64,000 nt of DNA from Pedobacter ginsengisoli. Lineage in GTDB: Bacteria > Bacteroidota > Bacteroidia > Sphingobacteriales > Sphingobacteriaceae. The notes under the pieces are model-generated. The model was not told the DNA's origin. It searched no databases and was given only the letters and a program-made list of their open reading frames with translations. Location of the stretch: positions 1,054,001 through 1,118,000 of the forward strand of contig NZ_JASSYX010000002.1 of the NCBI RefSeq assembly GCF_030244015.1. Reading direction: 5' to 3'. Shown in pieces: positions 49,583 to 58,156 of the stretch (position 1 is its first letter; each line of letters begins with the position of its first letter). The position numbers were made by a program, and so were the translations under genes.

Positions 49583-52303
49583 TTACTTGGTGCGTACTGT
49601 AATCGCCTTCAATGATGGTCTGTCTTTTACATTCTCTGTTGTGTTTTTCGCAAGGATGTAAACATCATGAAACTTACCGTCAGTTACTGCTGCGATCGGA
49701 ACGTTCAGATTACTGGTTGTTGTAGAGGCCAGGACTTTACCATCTTCGCTGTCCAGTCTGATCTCTATGGTGTAGCGTGCGTTTGAATTGTTCAGTCCTA
49801 ACTGCAATGCAGTGATATCGGTAAGGTCTATCTGACTCAGCTTGATCCAGCCTGCTTTTTGAGGGAAGATCAGGGAGATGTCGCCTTTGGAATCTTTACG
49901 GGCAAATTCCGAGATGTCCTTAATGTCTTTTGCGTTGATCTCACTGTTCCTTAATGTAACTGCGTCGTTTGCGGTCAATGATTTCAGACTGGCAGTTCCC
50001 TGATCAGAGTAGGTTGCTTTCAGGGAGAGCACAGACTGGCCTTTGCTGATCTCCGCAGGGGGAACGATTTTGCCCGCTGTTGGCAACGATGGTGCCGTTG
50101 AGGCTTTTGCACTCAGGCTCATGATCCAGTCGGTAATCTGTCTAACGTCAGATTCCTTCATAGTTGGATGTGATGGCATGGCGACCTCTCCCCAAACGCC
50201 GGTACTTCCTTTGATGACCTTACCGGCAAGATATTCTGACGCATTGGGCTTATTCTGGTATTTGGCAGACACCAGTTTGAACATTGGGCCTATTGATTTC
50301 TCATCAATCTTGTGACAGGCGATACAATCGCTTTTCAACATGATGGCTTTGCCGGCAAGTGTTTGTGCAGCTTCCTGGTGACCCAGTTTTGCGCCCGCAA
50401 GGTCTGTTCCTTCAATATAACTGCTGGAGACATAAATCCTGTTTTTGTTGACAACGGCGCCCTTGTCGGCAACCTGAACCTGGTAATTGACAGGCTTGCC
50501 CGGGAAATAGAAAGATTTGTTGCCGCTGATCAGTATGTCAACTTTTGGCTGGGCATTACCGGCAGATACCGAAACAGTCTGGCTTTTTGACGAGGCCTTA
50601 TTCTTGTCGATAACCTGAACGCTGATGGCGTAATTGCCTGCTTTGGCAAATGTGTGCTGCAATTCAGGTTTGGTGGTCGTTTTCTTAAGACCGCTGCCCA
50701 GACTCCATACGTAGGTTAAAGCGTCGCCGTCAGGATCGGAGGCTTCTACTTTAGCTGTCATTTTATACGGCAAAAGTCCGCTGGTATTTTCAATATTCAG
50801 GTTTTGAACGATTGGAGGACGGTTGCCTTCCAGATAATCTATTCTTACGATTCCGGCATCAGGGTTTTTAGAGAACCAGCCTTTGCCGTATTCGAGGATG
50901 TACAGTTTACCATCAGGACCTTGTTCCATATCGATGGGTGCGGCAAGAGAGATATTGCCCATGAATGGCTCCATACTTTTGTATTCTCCGTTCGGGCCCA
51001 TGGTCACGGCTTTCACCCATCCGCGGATCCATTCATAAATGAGTAGTTTTCCGTTATAATAGGCGGGGTACGGTGATGCTCCGGGTTTGGTATAATATAC
51101 GGGGCCTGCCATAGCGGTACGGCCACCTGTTCCTACCTCGGGAAATTCAGCAGAGGCACCATAAGGATACCATATGAATGCGGGCTGAGCAGGAGGTAGC
51201 GTAGTTAAACCTGTATTGTTGGGAGAATTATTGATCGGAGCTGCAGGATTAAATGCTTCTCCGCTTGTACCGGTTTTATAATCATAAGCGTGATAAGCAT
51301 AGTTGTTTCCTACGAAGAGCGGCCAGCCGAAATAACCGGCTTTCTGAGCTTGGTTTACTTCGTCATAGCCACGTGGCCCCCTTGCAGGGTCGTCGTTGCT
51401 GGCATCCGGGCCAACTTCACCCCAATACAGGAAGCCCGTTTTCTGATCGACAGAGATCCTGTACGGGTTTCTGTTTCCCATGACATAGATCTCGGGCTTG
51501 GTTTTAGGTGTTCCTTTAGGGAAGAGGTTGCCCTCGGGAATGCTGTAGGTTCCGTCTTCGTTGACTTTAATCCTTAATATTTTTCCGCGCAGGTCATTGG
51601 TATTGCCCGCAGATCTTCTTGCATCGTATTGATGAAGGCCGTCACGGTTGTCTAATGGAGCAAAGCCTTTGTTTACGTATTGTTCTTTAGGGACATCAAA
51701 AGGAGTGGAGTTGTCACCTGCGGAAACATAAAGTAAACCGCCCGGGCCGAAAGCGATTGAACCACCGGTGTGACAGCAGATCTCTCTTTGAGAATAAAAT
51801 TCAAGGATTACTTTTTCGGTAGCTGTGGTGATCTTGTCATTGACCAGTTTAAAACGTGATAAACGATTCACAGATTTTTCTATAGGACTGTAAAAAGCGT
51901 AGACATACTGGTTTTTTGCAAAGTTAGGGTCCAGTGCAAGACCGAGAAGCCCTTCTTCGGCATTTACTCCTTCTGTATTTGTTTTTGAATAGACGTTGAG
52001 TTTGCCTGCATCAACAACTTTCTTCGTGCTGTTCTTGTATAAAAGAAATTCGCCACGGCGCTGCGACACCAGGATGTCGTAGTTGGGCAGTACAGCAAGT
52101 TCTGTAGGTTCGGTGAACTCGCCATGGACAAGGTTCACTTTAACAAATCTGTCCTGGTCAGGTGTATCAATTCTAAGTGTACTACGCTGGTTATTTACAG
52201 TATCGCCTGGTGTTTTTAGTAGGGTCGATCTTTTTTGTTGTGAAAAAGGAATCGCTGCTGTAAGTGCAATTCCCGAAAGGAATAGTATTAAAGAAGTCTT
52301 CAT
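49583..52303 (-). CDS. Sugar dehydrogenase (PQQ-type propeller)-PKD-cytochrome c fusion
   Basis: 906 residues with a signal peptide. Order: a glucose/sorbosone dehydrogenase-like beta-propeller (about 45-500: GLLGLALDPNFAKNQYVYAFY, REICCHTGGSIAFGPGGLLYVSAGD, LRGKILRIKVNEDG, VMGNRNPYRISVDQ); a PKD domain (about 505-590: VEASDPDGDALTYVWSLGSG); a linker; a class I cytochrome c with CIACH at 660-664 and distal Met in VAMPSHP; and a C-terminal carbohydrate-binding-type sandwich (about 760-906). It should oxidise a sugar in the periplasm and pass electrons to its own heme. Gene is divergent from the DUF1080 operon across a 364-base gap containing a large dyad. Confidence 0.9.
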   Translation of the reverse strand: MKTSLILFLSGIALTAAIPFSQQKRSTLLKTPGDTVNNQRSTLRIDTPDQDRFVKVNLVHGEFTEPTELAVLPNYDILVSQRRGEFLLYKNSTKKVVDAGKLNVYSKTNTEGVNAEEGLLGLALDPNFAKNQYVYAFYSPIEKSVNRLSRFKLVNDKITTATEKVILEFYSQREICCHTGGSIAFGPGGLLYVSAGDNSTPFDVPKEQYVNKGFAPLDNRDGLHQYDARRSAGNTNDLRGKILRIKVNEDGTYSIPEGNLFPKGTPKTKPEIYVMGNRNPYRISVDQKTGFLYWGEVGPDASNDDPARGPRGYDEVNQAQKAGYFGWPLFVGNNYAYHAYDYKTGTSGEAFNPAAPINNSPNNTGLTTLPPAQPAFIWYPYGASAEFPEVGTGGRTAMAGPVYYTKPGASPYPAYYNGKLLIYEWIRGWVKAVTMGPNGEYKSMEPFMGNISLAAPIDMEQGPDGKLYILEYGKGWFSKNPDAGIVRIDYLEGNRPPIVQNLNIENTSGLLPYKMTAKVEASDPDGDALTYVWSLGSGLKKTTTKPELQHTFAKAGNYAISVQVIDKNKASSKSQTVSVSAGNAQPKVDILISGNKSFYFPGKPVNYQVQVADKGAVVNKNRIYVSSSYIEGTDLAGAKLGHQEAAQTLAGKAIMLKSDCIACHKIDEKSIGPMFKLVSAKYQNKPNASEYLAGKVIKGSTGVWGEVAMPSHPTMKESDVRQITDWIMSLSAKASTAPSLPTAGKIVPPAEISKGQSVLSLKATYSDQGTASLKSLTANDAVTLRNSEINAKDIKDISEFARKDSKGDISLIFPQKAGWIKLSQIDLTDITALQLGLNNSNARYTIEIRLDSEDGKVLASTTTSNLNVPIAAVTDGKFHDVYILAKNTTENVKDRPSLKAITVRTK

Positions 52304-52667
52304 TTATGAGTTTTGGTTTTGCGTGCTGTGATATGGTTAAATGGGTATGCCCTGTTTCAAAAATACAGCTTTGCAATCGATTTCCTAGTAATATTTTAAA
52401 TACTTTTTAGTAAAGTTTTGAGCACATTGGCTTCTTATGATTTTGTCTCTCCCGGCAGGCATGACACAGCTGGCGGTGAAAGCCATGATATCTGGTCTTG
52501 CATGTGTTTTGAGAATGTGTTACAAAATAGTTTTAGCAAATTAAATAAGGGCTATTTTATTCATTTACAGTTGTTATTGTTTATTGTAACAAAATCATTA
52601 TTTTGCGATCCTTTTAATAAGGAATGATTTTGTTACTTTTAAATTTTTATAACCAAAAAACCACAAC
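52304..52667. other. Divergent promoter region of the sugar dehydrogenase and DUF1080 genes
   Basis: A 364-base gap that must hold both promoters. Near the DUF1080 side there is a 14-bp perfect inverted repeat (52586-52636), and a third related site GTTACAAAAT at 52519-52528. A near-match to the TAnnTTTG box (TTATTTTG) falls inside the loop of the dyad. No protein-coding frame is credible. Confidence 0.65.
52586..52636. promoter_or_regulatory. Perfect 14-bp inverted repeat, candidate operator
   Basis: GTAACAAAATCATT (52586-52599) and AATGATTTTGTTAC (52623-52636) are exact complements with a 23-base spacer. The dyad ends 31 bases before the DUF1080 ATG and surrounds a promoter-like TTATTTTGCG, so a bound regulator would block or bend the promoter. 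There is no T-run after it, arguing against a terminator. Confidence 0.6.
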
Positions 52668-54104
52668 ATGAAACTTAATTACTTAAGGTTTGGAACAACT
52701 GCCTTTGTCTGGCTGTTGGGAACTACACTTGTGGCTGGTCAGCAGCTAACTGACAAGTCAGAGATTGCCCTGAATGACCTGTCGTCGTTTAAAGACGCGG
52801 GCAAGTCATGGACAATTGCCGGGGGTGTAACGGCAAACTTGAATGAGCAGAACGCATTAAACATTTCGAAGGGCAGCGGAGTGCTGGTGAATCTGCCAAC
52901 TAAAAAGAACCATGGTTCTGACCTGCTGACGCTTGCAGAGCATGGAGACATTATGCTCGAGCTGGATTATTTGATGGCAAAGGGAGCTAATTCCGGAATT
53001 TATCTGCAAGGGGTCTATGAAATCCAGCTGGAAGATTCATGGGGAATGAAAAATCCGCAGTCTTCTAATAATGGCGGGATCTACCAGAGATGGGATGATT
53101 CAAAACCTGAAGCAGAAAAAGGCTATCAGGGTTCTGCGCCGCGTCAAAATGCTTCTAAAGCACCTGGCACCTGGCAACACATCAAAATTGCATTCCAGGC
53201 GCCGAAGTTTGATGCTTCGGGCAAAAAAACTGATAACGCAAGGATTCTGGGTATTGAACTGAACGGTGTGGTGATCCATGACAATGTAGAATTGTTTGGG
53301 GTAACCAGGGGTGCTAACGGTCAGGAAAAAGCGTTAGGTGCTTTACGTCTGCAGGGAGATCATGGTGCAGTTGCATTCAAAAACATTAAAATTTCTAAAT
53401 TGCCTTCTGCTGCTGCGATCGCAGGCAGACAAAGAGGGGACAATACAGACCCGATCTTTATTGATGTTGCTACTACTCCCAATATCCGCAGTTTCGTATA
53501 CATTCCGGGTGGGCCTGTGGTTGTGCACGCCATTTCAGTAGGTAGCCCGCAACAGGTGCATTTCAGCTATGACCTTGACAATGGATCATTGTTTCAGGCA
53601 TGGCACGGTGAATTTGTCGATGCTACTCCAATGTGGGACGGCAGGGGTAACGGTTCTTCGAGACCTCGTGGTGTGCTGACTTCATTTACTAAAAAACCTG
53701 TTCCTGCTTTAGCTAAACTGACAGATGCTCAGGCTGCATGGCTTGCCGATACAACCGGTACAGGATTTAAACCAAAGGGATATGTACTGGATGATCAGGA
53801 CCGTCCGGTTTTCACTTATAATATCTTCGGAACTAAAGTGACAGATGCCATTATGTCTATGGACAATGGTCAGGGCCTGACCAGGGCGATCACGCTGGAA
53901 AAACCAACTGATAACATTTATGCGCTGGTAGGTACTGCCTCCGATGTGCAGGAGGTGTCAAAAGGACTTTACCTGCTTGACGGTCAGTCTTATTATGTAA
54001 AATTTGACGATGCGAAGGACAAACCTGTGATTAGGGATGCCAACGGGAAGAAAGAACTTGTTGTTCTTGTTCGCGGCAAGTTAAATTATTCTATTTTATT
54101 TTAA
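52668..54104 (+). CDS. DUF1080 (3-keto-disaccharide hydrolase family) protein with extra C-terminal domain
   Basis: 478 residues with a signal peptide (about 1-25, ending VAGQ). Residues about 45-240 form a DUF1080 beta-sandwich: ILNLPTKKNHGSDLLT-like start, MLELDYLMAKGANSGIYLQGVYEIQLEDSWG, KAPGTWQHIKIAFQAP, and ALRLQGDHGAVAFKNIKI. In recent work DUF1080 members hydrolyse 3-keto-glycosides. The C-terminal 230 residues (from about IFIDVATTPNIRSFVYIPGG) are not a domain I recognise; they recall propeller-oxidoreductase accessory regions. First gene of an operon with the propeller-cytochrome gene 13 bases downstream. A strong dyad lies in its promoter. Confidence 0.83.
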   Translation: MKLNYLRFGTTAFVWLLGTTLVAGQQLTDKSEIALNDLSSFKDAGKSWTIAGGVTANLNEQNALNISKGSGVLVNLPTKKNHGSDLLTLAEHGDIMLELDYLMAKGANSGIYLQGVYEIQLEDSWGMKNPQSSNNGGIYQRWDDSKPEAEKGYQGSAPRQNASKAPGTWQHIKIAFQAPKFDASGKKTDNARILGIELNGVVIHDNVELFGVTRGANGQEKALGALRLQGDHGAVAFKNIKISKLPSAAAIAGRQRGDNTDPIFIDVATTPNIRSFVYIPGGPVVVHAISVGSPQQVHFSYDLDNGSLFQAWHGEFVDATPMWDGRGNGSSRPRGVLTSFTKKPVPALAKLTDAQAAWLADTTGTGFKPKGYVLDDQDRPVFTYNIFGTKVTDAIMSMDNGQGLTRAITLEKPTDNIYALVGTASDVQEVSKGLYLLDGQSYYVKFDDAKDKPVIRDANGKKELVVLVRGKLNYSILF

Positions 54105-54117
54105 GAAGGGTTAGATC

Positions 54118-56088
54118 ATGAAATATACTTTTAAAACGCTGGCAATGCTGGCTTTGAGCTTTAGTTTTTCTACGGGGTTTGCGCAGGAAACACCTAAAGA
54201 GGAAGATTTTTATAAAATTAACAAGGTTAAGACACCGGAAGGAACTATCCTGGAAGTAGGTGGGCTTGTAACGCTGCCGAACGGTAATCTGGGTGTTTCT
54301 ACCAGAAGAGGTGAGGTGTTCATTGTGGAAAACCCTACAAGCAACAGACCATATTTCCGCAAGTTTGCTTCCGGATTACACGAAATACTCGGCCTTGCTT
54401 ACAAGGATGGTGCTTTATATTGCGCACAAAGAGGTGAGCTGACCAAACTGATCGATAAAAACCAGGATGGTAAAGCTGATGTTTATGAAACTGTTTATGC
54501 ATGGCCGCTGAGTGGTCACTACCATGAGTACAGCTTTGGTCCTAAGATCGCACCTGATGGGTCGTTCTTCGTAACCGGCAACGTTGCTTTTGGGGATGAA
54601 ATGTGGTACCGTGGCGAAAGCCGTGTGCCTATGCGCGGATGGACCATGAACATCACCGAAGATGGTGTGATGAAACCATGGGCTACCGGTATGCGTTCAC
54701 CTGCAGGTCCCGGTATGATCGACGGTCAATTGTATTATACCGATAACCAGGGCGACTGGGTTGGATCAGGAGCGATATGGAGAGTTGAAAAAGGAGATTT
54801 TATTGGTCATCCGGCAGGTCTGAGATGGACTGGAAGAGCTGACTCTCCTGTAAAACTGACCGAAGAGTTTTTCAGGTCCAAAATTGATGAAAGAAGAAAT
54901 GTGGATGCGAACGGAAGGGCGATCAAACCTGAAAACAGGGTAGATGAAGAATTCAAAACTTTGTTCCAGATGAAAAAGGACTTCCCTATGCTGCGTTTGC
55001 CTTCAGTATGGTTGCCATATGGTATTTTGGGTATCTCTACTTCAGAGCCTGTTAAAATCCCTGAGGGTGCTTTTGGTCCGTTTGCCGGACAGATCCTGAT
55101 CGGTGACCAGGGTATGAGTATCATCTCGAGGGTGTTTATGGAAACTGTAAACGGCGTTGAGCAGGGTGCATCCTTCTTGTTCAGAAGTGGTTTCCGTTCA
55201 GGAGTACTGCGTTTGGGCTGGGGTACTGACAATTCATTGTTCGTAGGTGAAACTAACCGTGGATGGGGTTCAGCTGGTGATGCCAATGAAGGCCTTGAGC
55301 GTTTGACCTATACCAAAACTCCTTTCGAAATGAGGGCCATACGGGCAATGCCTGATGGTTTTGAGATTGAATTTACTACACCTGTTGACAAGAAGTCTGC
55401 AGAAGACCTGAGTTCTTATGATGTAGAAAGCTATATCTATAAATACCACCCGGTTTACGGATCGCCTCCGGTGAATCTGGAGAAACTTAAAGTTAAAGGG
55501 GTAAAAGTTTCTGCTGACGGTCTGAGGGCAAGATTGATTGTTGATAACCTTCGCCAGTACTATATCCATACCATCAAAGTTGATGGTGTACGTGAGCAGG
55601 GTTCTTCATCCGCATTGCTGCACCCGATTGGTTATTATACGCTGAACAGCATTCCTACTGGAGCTAAATTGTCTATGAGCGAAGTGAGTACCAAAAATTC
55701 AGGAAGATCTGCCAAAACAACAGCTGCACCTGCTAAAACCAAAGCGACAGGTGATAAGCCTAACGCCGATGATCCAAATGGAGCTGAAAGCACTGCTACT
55801 GCAGCAACTAAACCTATTTCGACTGCGGCGCCTACTTATGCACAGGTAAAAGGCTTGCTGACCAACTATACTTGTATCGCTTGTCACAATGCTGATAAAA
55901 AACAAATAGGACCTGCTTTCCGGGACATTGCAAAACGCAAATATTCTCCGGAAAAAATTGTTTCCCTGATTCACAATCCACAGCCTCAAAACTGGCCGGG
56001 TTACTCAACAGAGATGCCTCCGATGCCACAGGTTACTAAAGCTGATGGTTTAAAAATAGCGGCCTGGATCAATTCCCTGGCCAAGTAA
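54118..56088 (+). CDS. Beta-propeller oxidoreductase-like protein with C-terminal cytochrome c
   Basis: 656 residues with a signal peptide (ending GFAQ, about 23). A sorbosone-dehydrogenase-like propeller covers about 35-430: VGGLVTLPNGNLGVSTRRGEVF, ILGLAYKDGALYCAQRGELTKLID, DGSFFVTGNVAFGDEMW, WATGMRSPAGPGMIDGQLYYTDNQGDWVG. Then come a beta domain (about 435-520), an Ala/Lys/Thr-rich linker (about 530-570) and a small cytochrome c domain with CIACH at 586-590 and a Met-rich EMPPMPQ as distal ligand region. It is a periplasmic sugar-linked electron transfer protein by family; substrate unknown. It follows the DUF1080 gene by 13 bases; a terminator-like hairpin separates it from the symporter gene. 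Confidence 0.87.
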   Translation: MKYTFKTLAMLALSFSFSTGFAQETPKEEDFYKINKVKTPEGTILEVGGLVTLPNGNLGVSTRRGEVFIVENPTSNRPYFRKFASGLHEILGLAYKDGALYCAQRGELTKLIDKNQDGKADVYETVYAWPLSGHYHEYSFGPKIAPDGSFFVTGNVAFGDEMWYRGESRVPMRGWTMNITEDGVMKPWATGMRSPAGPGMIDGQLYYTDNQGDWVGSGAIWRVEKGDFIGHPAGLRWTGRADSPVKLTEEFFRSKIDERRNVDANGRAIKPENRVDEEFKTLFQMKKDFPMLRLPSVWLPYGILGISTSEPVKIPEGAFGPFAGQILIGDQGMSIISRVFMETVNGVEQGASFLFRSGFRSGVLRLGWGTDNSLFVGETNRGWGSAGDANEGLERLTYTKTPFEMRAIRAMPDGFEIEFTTPVDKKSAEDLSSYDVESYIYKYHPVYGSPPVNLEKLKVKGVKVSADGLRARLIVDNLRQYYIHTIKVDGVREQGSSSALLHPIGYYTLNSIPTGAKLSMSEVSTKNSGRSAKTTAAPAKTKATGDKPNADDPNGAESTATAATKPISTAAPTYAQVKGLLTNYTCIACHNADKKQIGPAFRDIAKRKYSPEKIVSLIHNPQPQNWPGYSTEMPPMPQVTKADGLKIAAWINSLAK

Positions 56089-56109
56089 ATAGACTTGTTC
56101 TATAACTGA

Positions 56110-56170
56110 AATTATTTGGGGTACTCATCATTATTGATGATTATCCCAAATAATTTTTTTACTTTCAGTC
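56110..56170 (+). terminator. Terminator or attenuator between the cytochrome and symporter genes
   Basis: AATTATTTGGG (56110-56120) pairs with CCCAAATAATT (56155-56165), with an inner CATCA/TGATG hairpin and a T-run to 56170. It lies in the 112-base gap before the symporter gene, so read-through may tune symporter expression or the symporter has its own promoter. Confidence 0.8.
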
Positions 56171-56200
56171 CCTCAATCAAATAAAACCTAATTTTCACTA

Positions 56201-57886
56201 ATGAGCACACTCCACAGTAGCGATTACATTGTATTTTTCATATACTTTATAATTGTATCGGCCTATGGCTTCTGGATTTATTACAAGAAAAAATCCGCGG
56301 CAAGCGATTCAAAAGACTATTTCCTGGCAGAAGGCTCACTCACCTGGTGGGCAATCGGTGCTTCGCTTATTGCGTCTAATATCTCTGCTGAGCAGATGAT
56401 CGGGATGAGCGGCTCCGGTTTTAAGCTTGGATTAGCCATTTCAGCCTATGAATGGATGGCAGCCGCCACACTGATCATTGTAGCTGTATTCTTTATGCCG
56501 GTTTACCTGAAGAACAAGATCTTCACCATGCCGCAGTTTCTGAACCAGCGTTACAATTCAACCGTAGCCATGATCATGGCGGTATTCTGGCTGATGCTTT
56601 ATATCGTAGTTAATCTGATGTCCATCCTTTATCTGGGTGCACTGGCGATCAGTGGTATTTCCGGTCTGGACCTCACTTTCTGTATCCTTGCGCTTGCGAT
56701 TTTTGCGATTCTGATTACACTGGGGGGTATGAAGGTAATTGGTTATACCGACGTGATCCAGGTATTCTTTTTGGTACTTGGAGGTCTGGTTGCTAGTTAT
56801 ATTGCTTTGAATATCATTTCTGGTCAGCAAGGTATTGTCAAAGGTTTCTCGGTTCTTACCGATGGGGCTTCCGAGCATTTCCACCTGATCTTCAAAAAAG
56901 ATGATCCAAATTATGGTGATCTGCCTGGCTTAAGTGTGCTGATCGGCGGTATGTGGATTGCCAACCTGAGCTATTGGGGCTGTAACCAGTACATCACACA
57001 AAGGGCCCTGGGCGCATCATTACCGGTGGCCAGAGCAGGACTTTTATTCGCGGCCTTTTTAAAAATGCTGATGCCTGTGATTGTCGTTATTCCCGGTATT
57101 GCTGTTTATTATATCATTAAAAATAAGATACCTGATATCAGTGCGGACAGCCTGCTGACTTCATCTGGTGTTCAGGATCCCAATAAAGCATATCCGGCGT
57201 TACTGAGTTTGTTGCCGGTTGGTCTTAAGGGGCTTTCATTTGCCGCGCTTACAGCTGCTATTGTGGCTTCTCTGGCCGGTAAGGCAAACAGTATTGCAAC
57301 CATCTTTACATTGGATATTTACAAGAAAGCATTCAAAACAGACGCCAGTGAAACAAATTTGGTCAACGTGGGTAAGGTCACAGTTGTGGTTTCCATGCTG
57401 CTGGCTGTTGTACTTTCCCTTATTGTGGGTGATGCTCTGATGGGAGAGGGTAAACAGGGATTCCAGTACATTCAGGAATATACAGGCTTTGTGTCTCCGG
57501 GTATCTTTGCGATGTTCATTTTAGGTTTTTTCTGGAAAAAGACGACTTCAAACGCGGCATTGTTTGCGACGATTGGTGGCTTCATCGCTTCTGTATTGCT
57601 TAAATTCCTTCCGGGATGGATTGACCTGGCGCCACTACACGAATATGGCTGGTCTGTGGCAAATTCACATGGGGTGTTTGAAATTCCGTTTCTGGACCGG
57701 ATGCTGGTTGTTTTTGCGATCTGTGTGATCGGTATGTATTTCATCAGTATTTATGAGAATAAAAAAGGCGTGGTGACCAATGGCCTGGAAGTTGATGCTT
57801 CTATGTTTAAGGTTTCGAACTCCTTCCTTGTTGGTTCTTTGATTATTATCGCGATGCTGGTTGCATTGTATACAGCGTTTTGGTAA
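56201..57886 (+). CDS. Sodium:solute symporter (SSS family), probable sugar symporter
   Basis: 561 residues with about 14 predicted membrane helices and no signal peptide. SSS-family marks include YFLAEGSLTWWAIGASLIASNISAEQMIGMSGSGFKLGLAISAYEW at the front (sodium-site helices 1-2), FTMPQFLNQRYN, GGMWIANLSYWGCNQYITQRALGA in helices 6-7, and the core helix region SFAALTAAIVASLAGKANSIATIFTLDIY. The NQYITQRALGA motif is typical of sugar transporters such as SglT. It would import a sugar with sodium across the inner membrane. Same direction as the DUF1080 and propeller-cytochrome genes. An unusually stable hairpin lies in its 3' untranslated region. Confidence 0.92.
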   Translation: MSTLHSSDYIVFFIYFIIVSAYGFWIYYKKKSAASDSKDYFLAEGSLTWWAIGASLIASNISAEQMIGMSGSGFKLGLAISAYEWMAAATLIIVAVFFMPVYLKNKIFTMPQFLNQRYNSTVAMIMAVFWLMLYIVVNLMSILYLGALAISGISGLDLTFCILALAIFAILITLGGMKVIGYTDVIQVFFLVLGGLVASYIALNIISGQQGIVKGFSVLTDGASEHFHLIFKKDDPNYGDLPGLSVLIGGMWIANLSYWGCNQYITQRALGASLPVARAGLLFAAFLKMLMPVIVVIPGIAVYYIIKNKIPDISADSLLTSSGVQDPNKAYPALLSLLPVGLKGLSFAALTAAIVASLAGKANSIATIFTLDIYKKAFKTDASETNLVNVGKVTVVVSMLLAVVLSLIVGDALMGEGKQGFQYIQEYTGFVSPGIFAMFILGFFWKKTTSNAALFATIGGFIASVLLKFLPGWIDLAPLHEYGWSVANSHGVFEIPFLDRMLVVFAICVIGMYFISIYENKKGVVTNGLEVDASMFKVSNSFLVGSLIIIAMLVALYTAFW

Positions 57887-57892
57887 CAGGTT

Positions 57893-57975
57893 AATTTTGA
57901 TTAGCTCCTCTAGGGCTCGGCTTTCAAGGCGCTGAAGGGCGCATGAAAGCAATGCCCATCGGAGTAATCAAAATT
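57893..57975 (+). ncRNA. Long structured element in the symporter 3' UTR (candidate RNA)
   Basis: AATTTTGATTA-g-CTCC (57893-57908) pairs with GGAGTAATCAAAATT (57961-57975), 15 pairs and one bulged G. Inside are stems GGGC/GCCC and GCTTTCA/TGAAAGC and a GCGC/GCGC tip, separated by small internal loops. The element starts 7 bases after the stop codon and is followed after 15 bases by a strong terminator, so a stable 3'-derived small RNA of about 130 nt could be released. No known RNA family was recognised. Confidence 0.55.
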
Positions 57976-57990
57976 CAGGGGTATTAAGAA

Positions 57991-58030
57991 AAGCAGGTCA
58001 GAATTTATTCTGACCTGCTTTTTTTGTTTT
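57991..58030 (+). terminator. Rho-independent terminator after the symporter gene
   Basis: A perfect 13-bp stem AAGCAGGTCAGAA/TTCTGACCTGCTT (57991-58003 with 58008-58020), four-base loop and a run of T interrupted by one G. Ends the transcript of the symporter and the structured element. Confidence 0.92.
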
Positions 58031-58156
58031 GGGCAAGTCTGAGTATGTGAAGCAAATTTATGAAGCAAATTTATTTTCCATTTAGTGTGTTGCAGGATTT
58101 GAATTAATCAAAACTACTGTCTAGTTTAGAGTGGGATCTTGTAACTAAATGATAAA

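Noticed and set aside
57893..57975. Known riboswitch or ribozyme (twister, hammerhead, preQ1)
   Set aside because: No conserved core sequence of these classes could be matched, and the position after a stop codon does not fit a riboswitch for the upstream gene.
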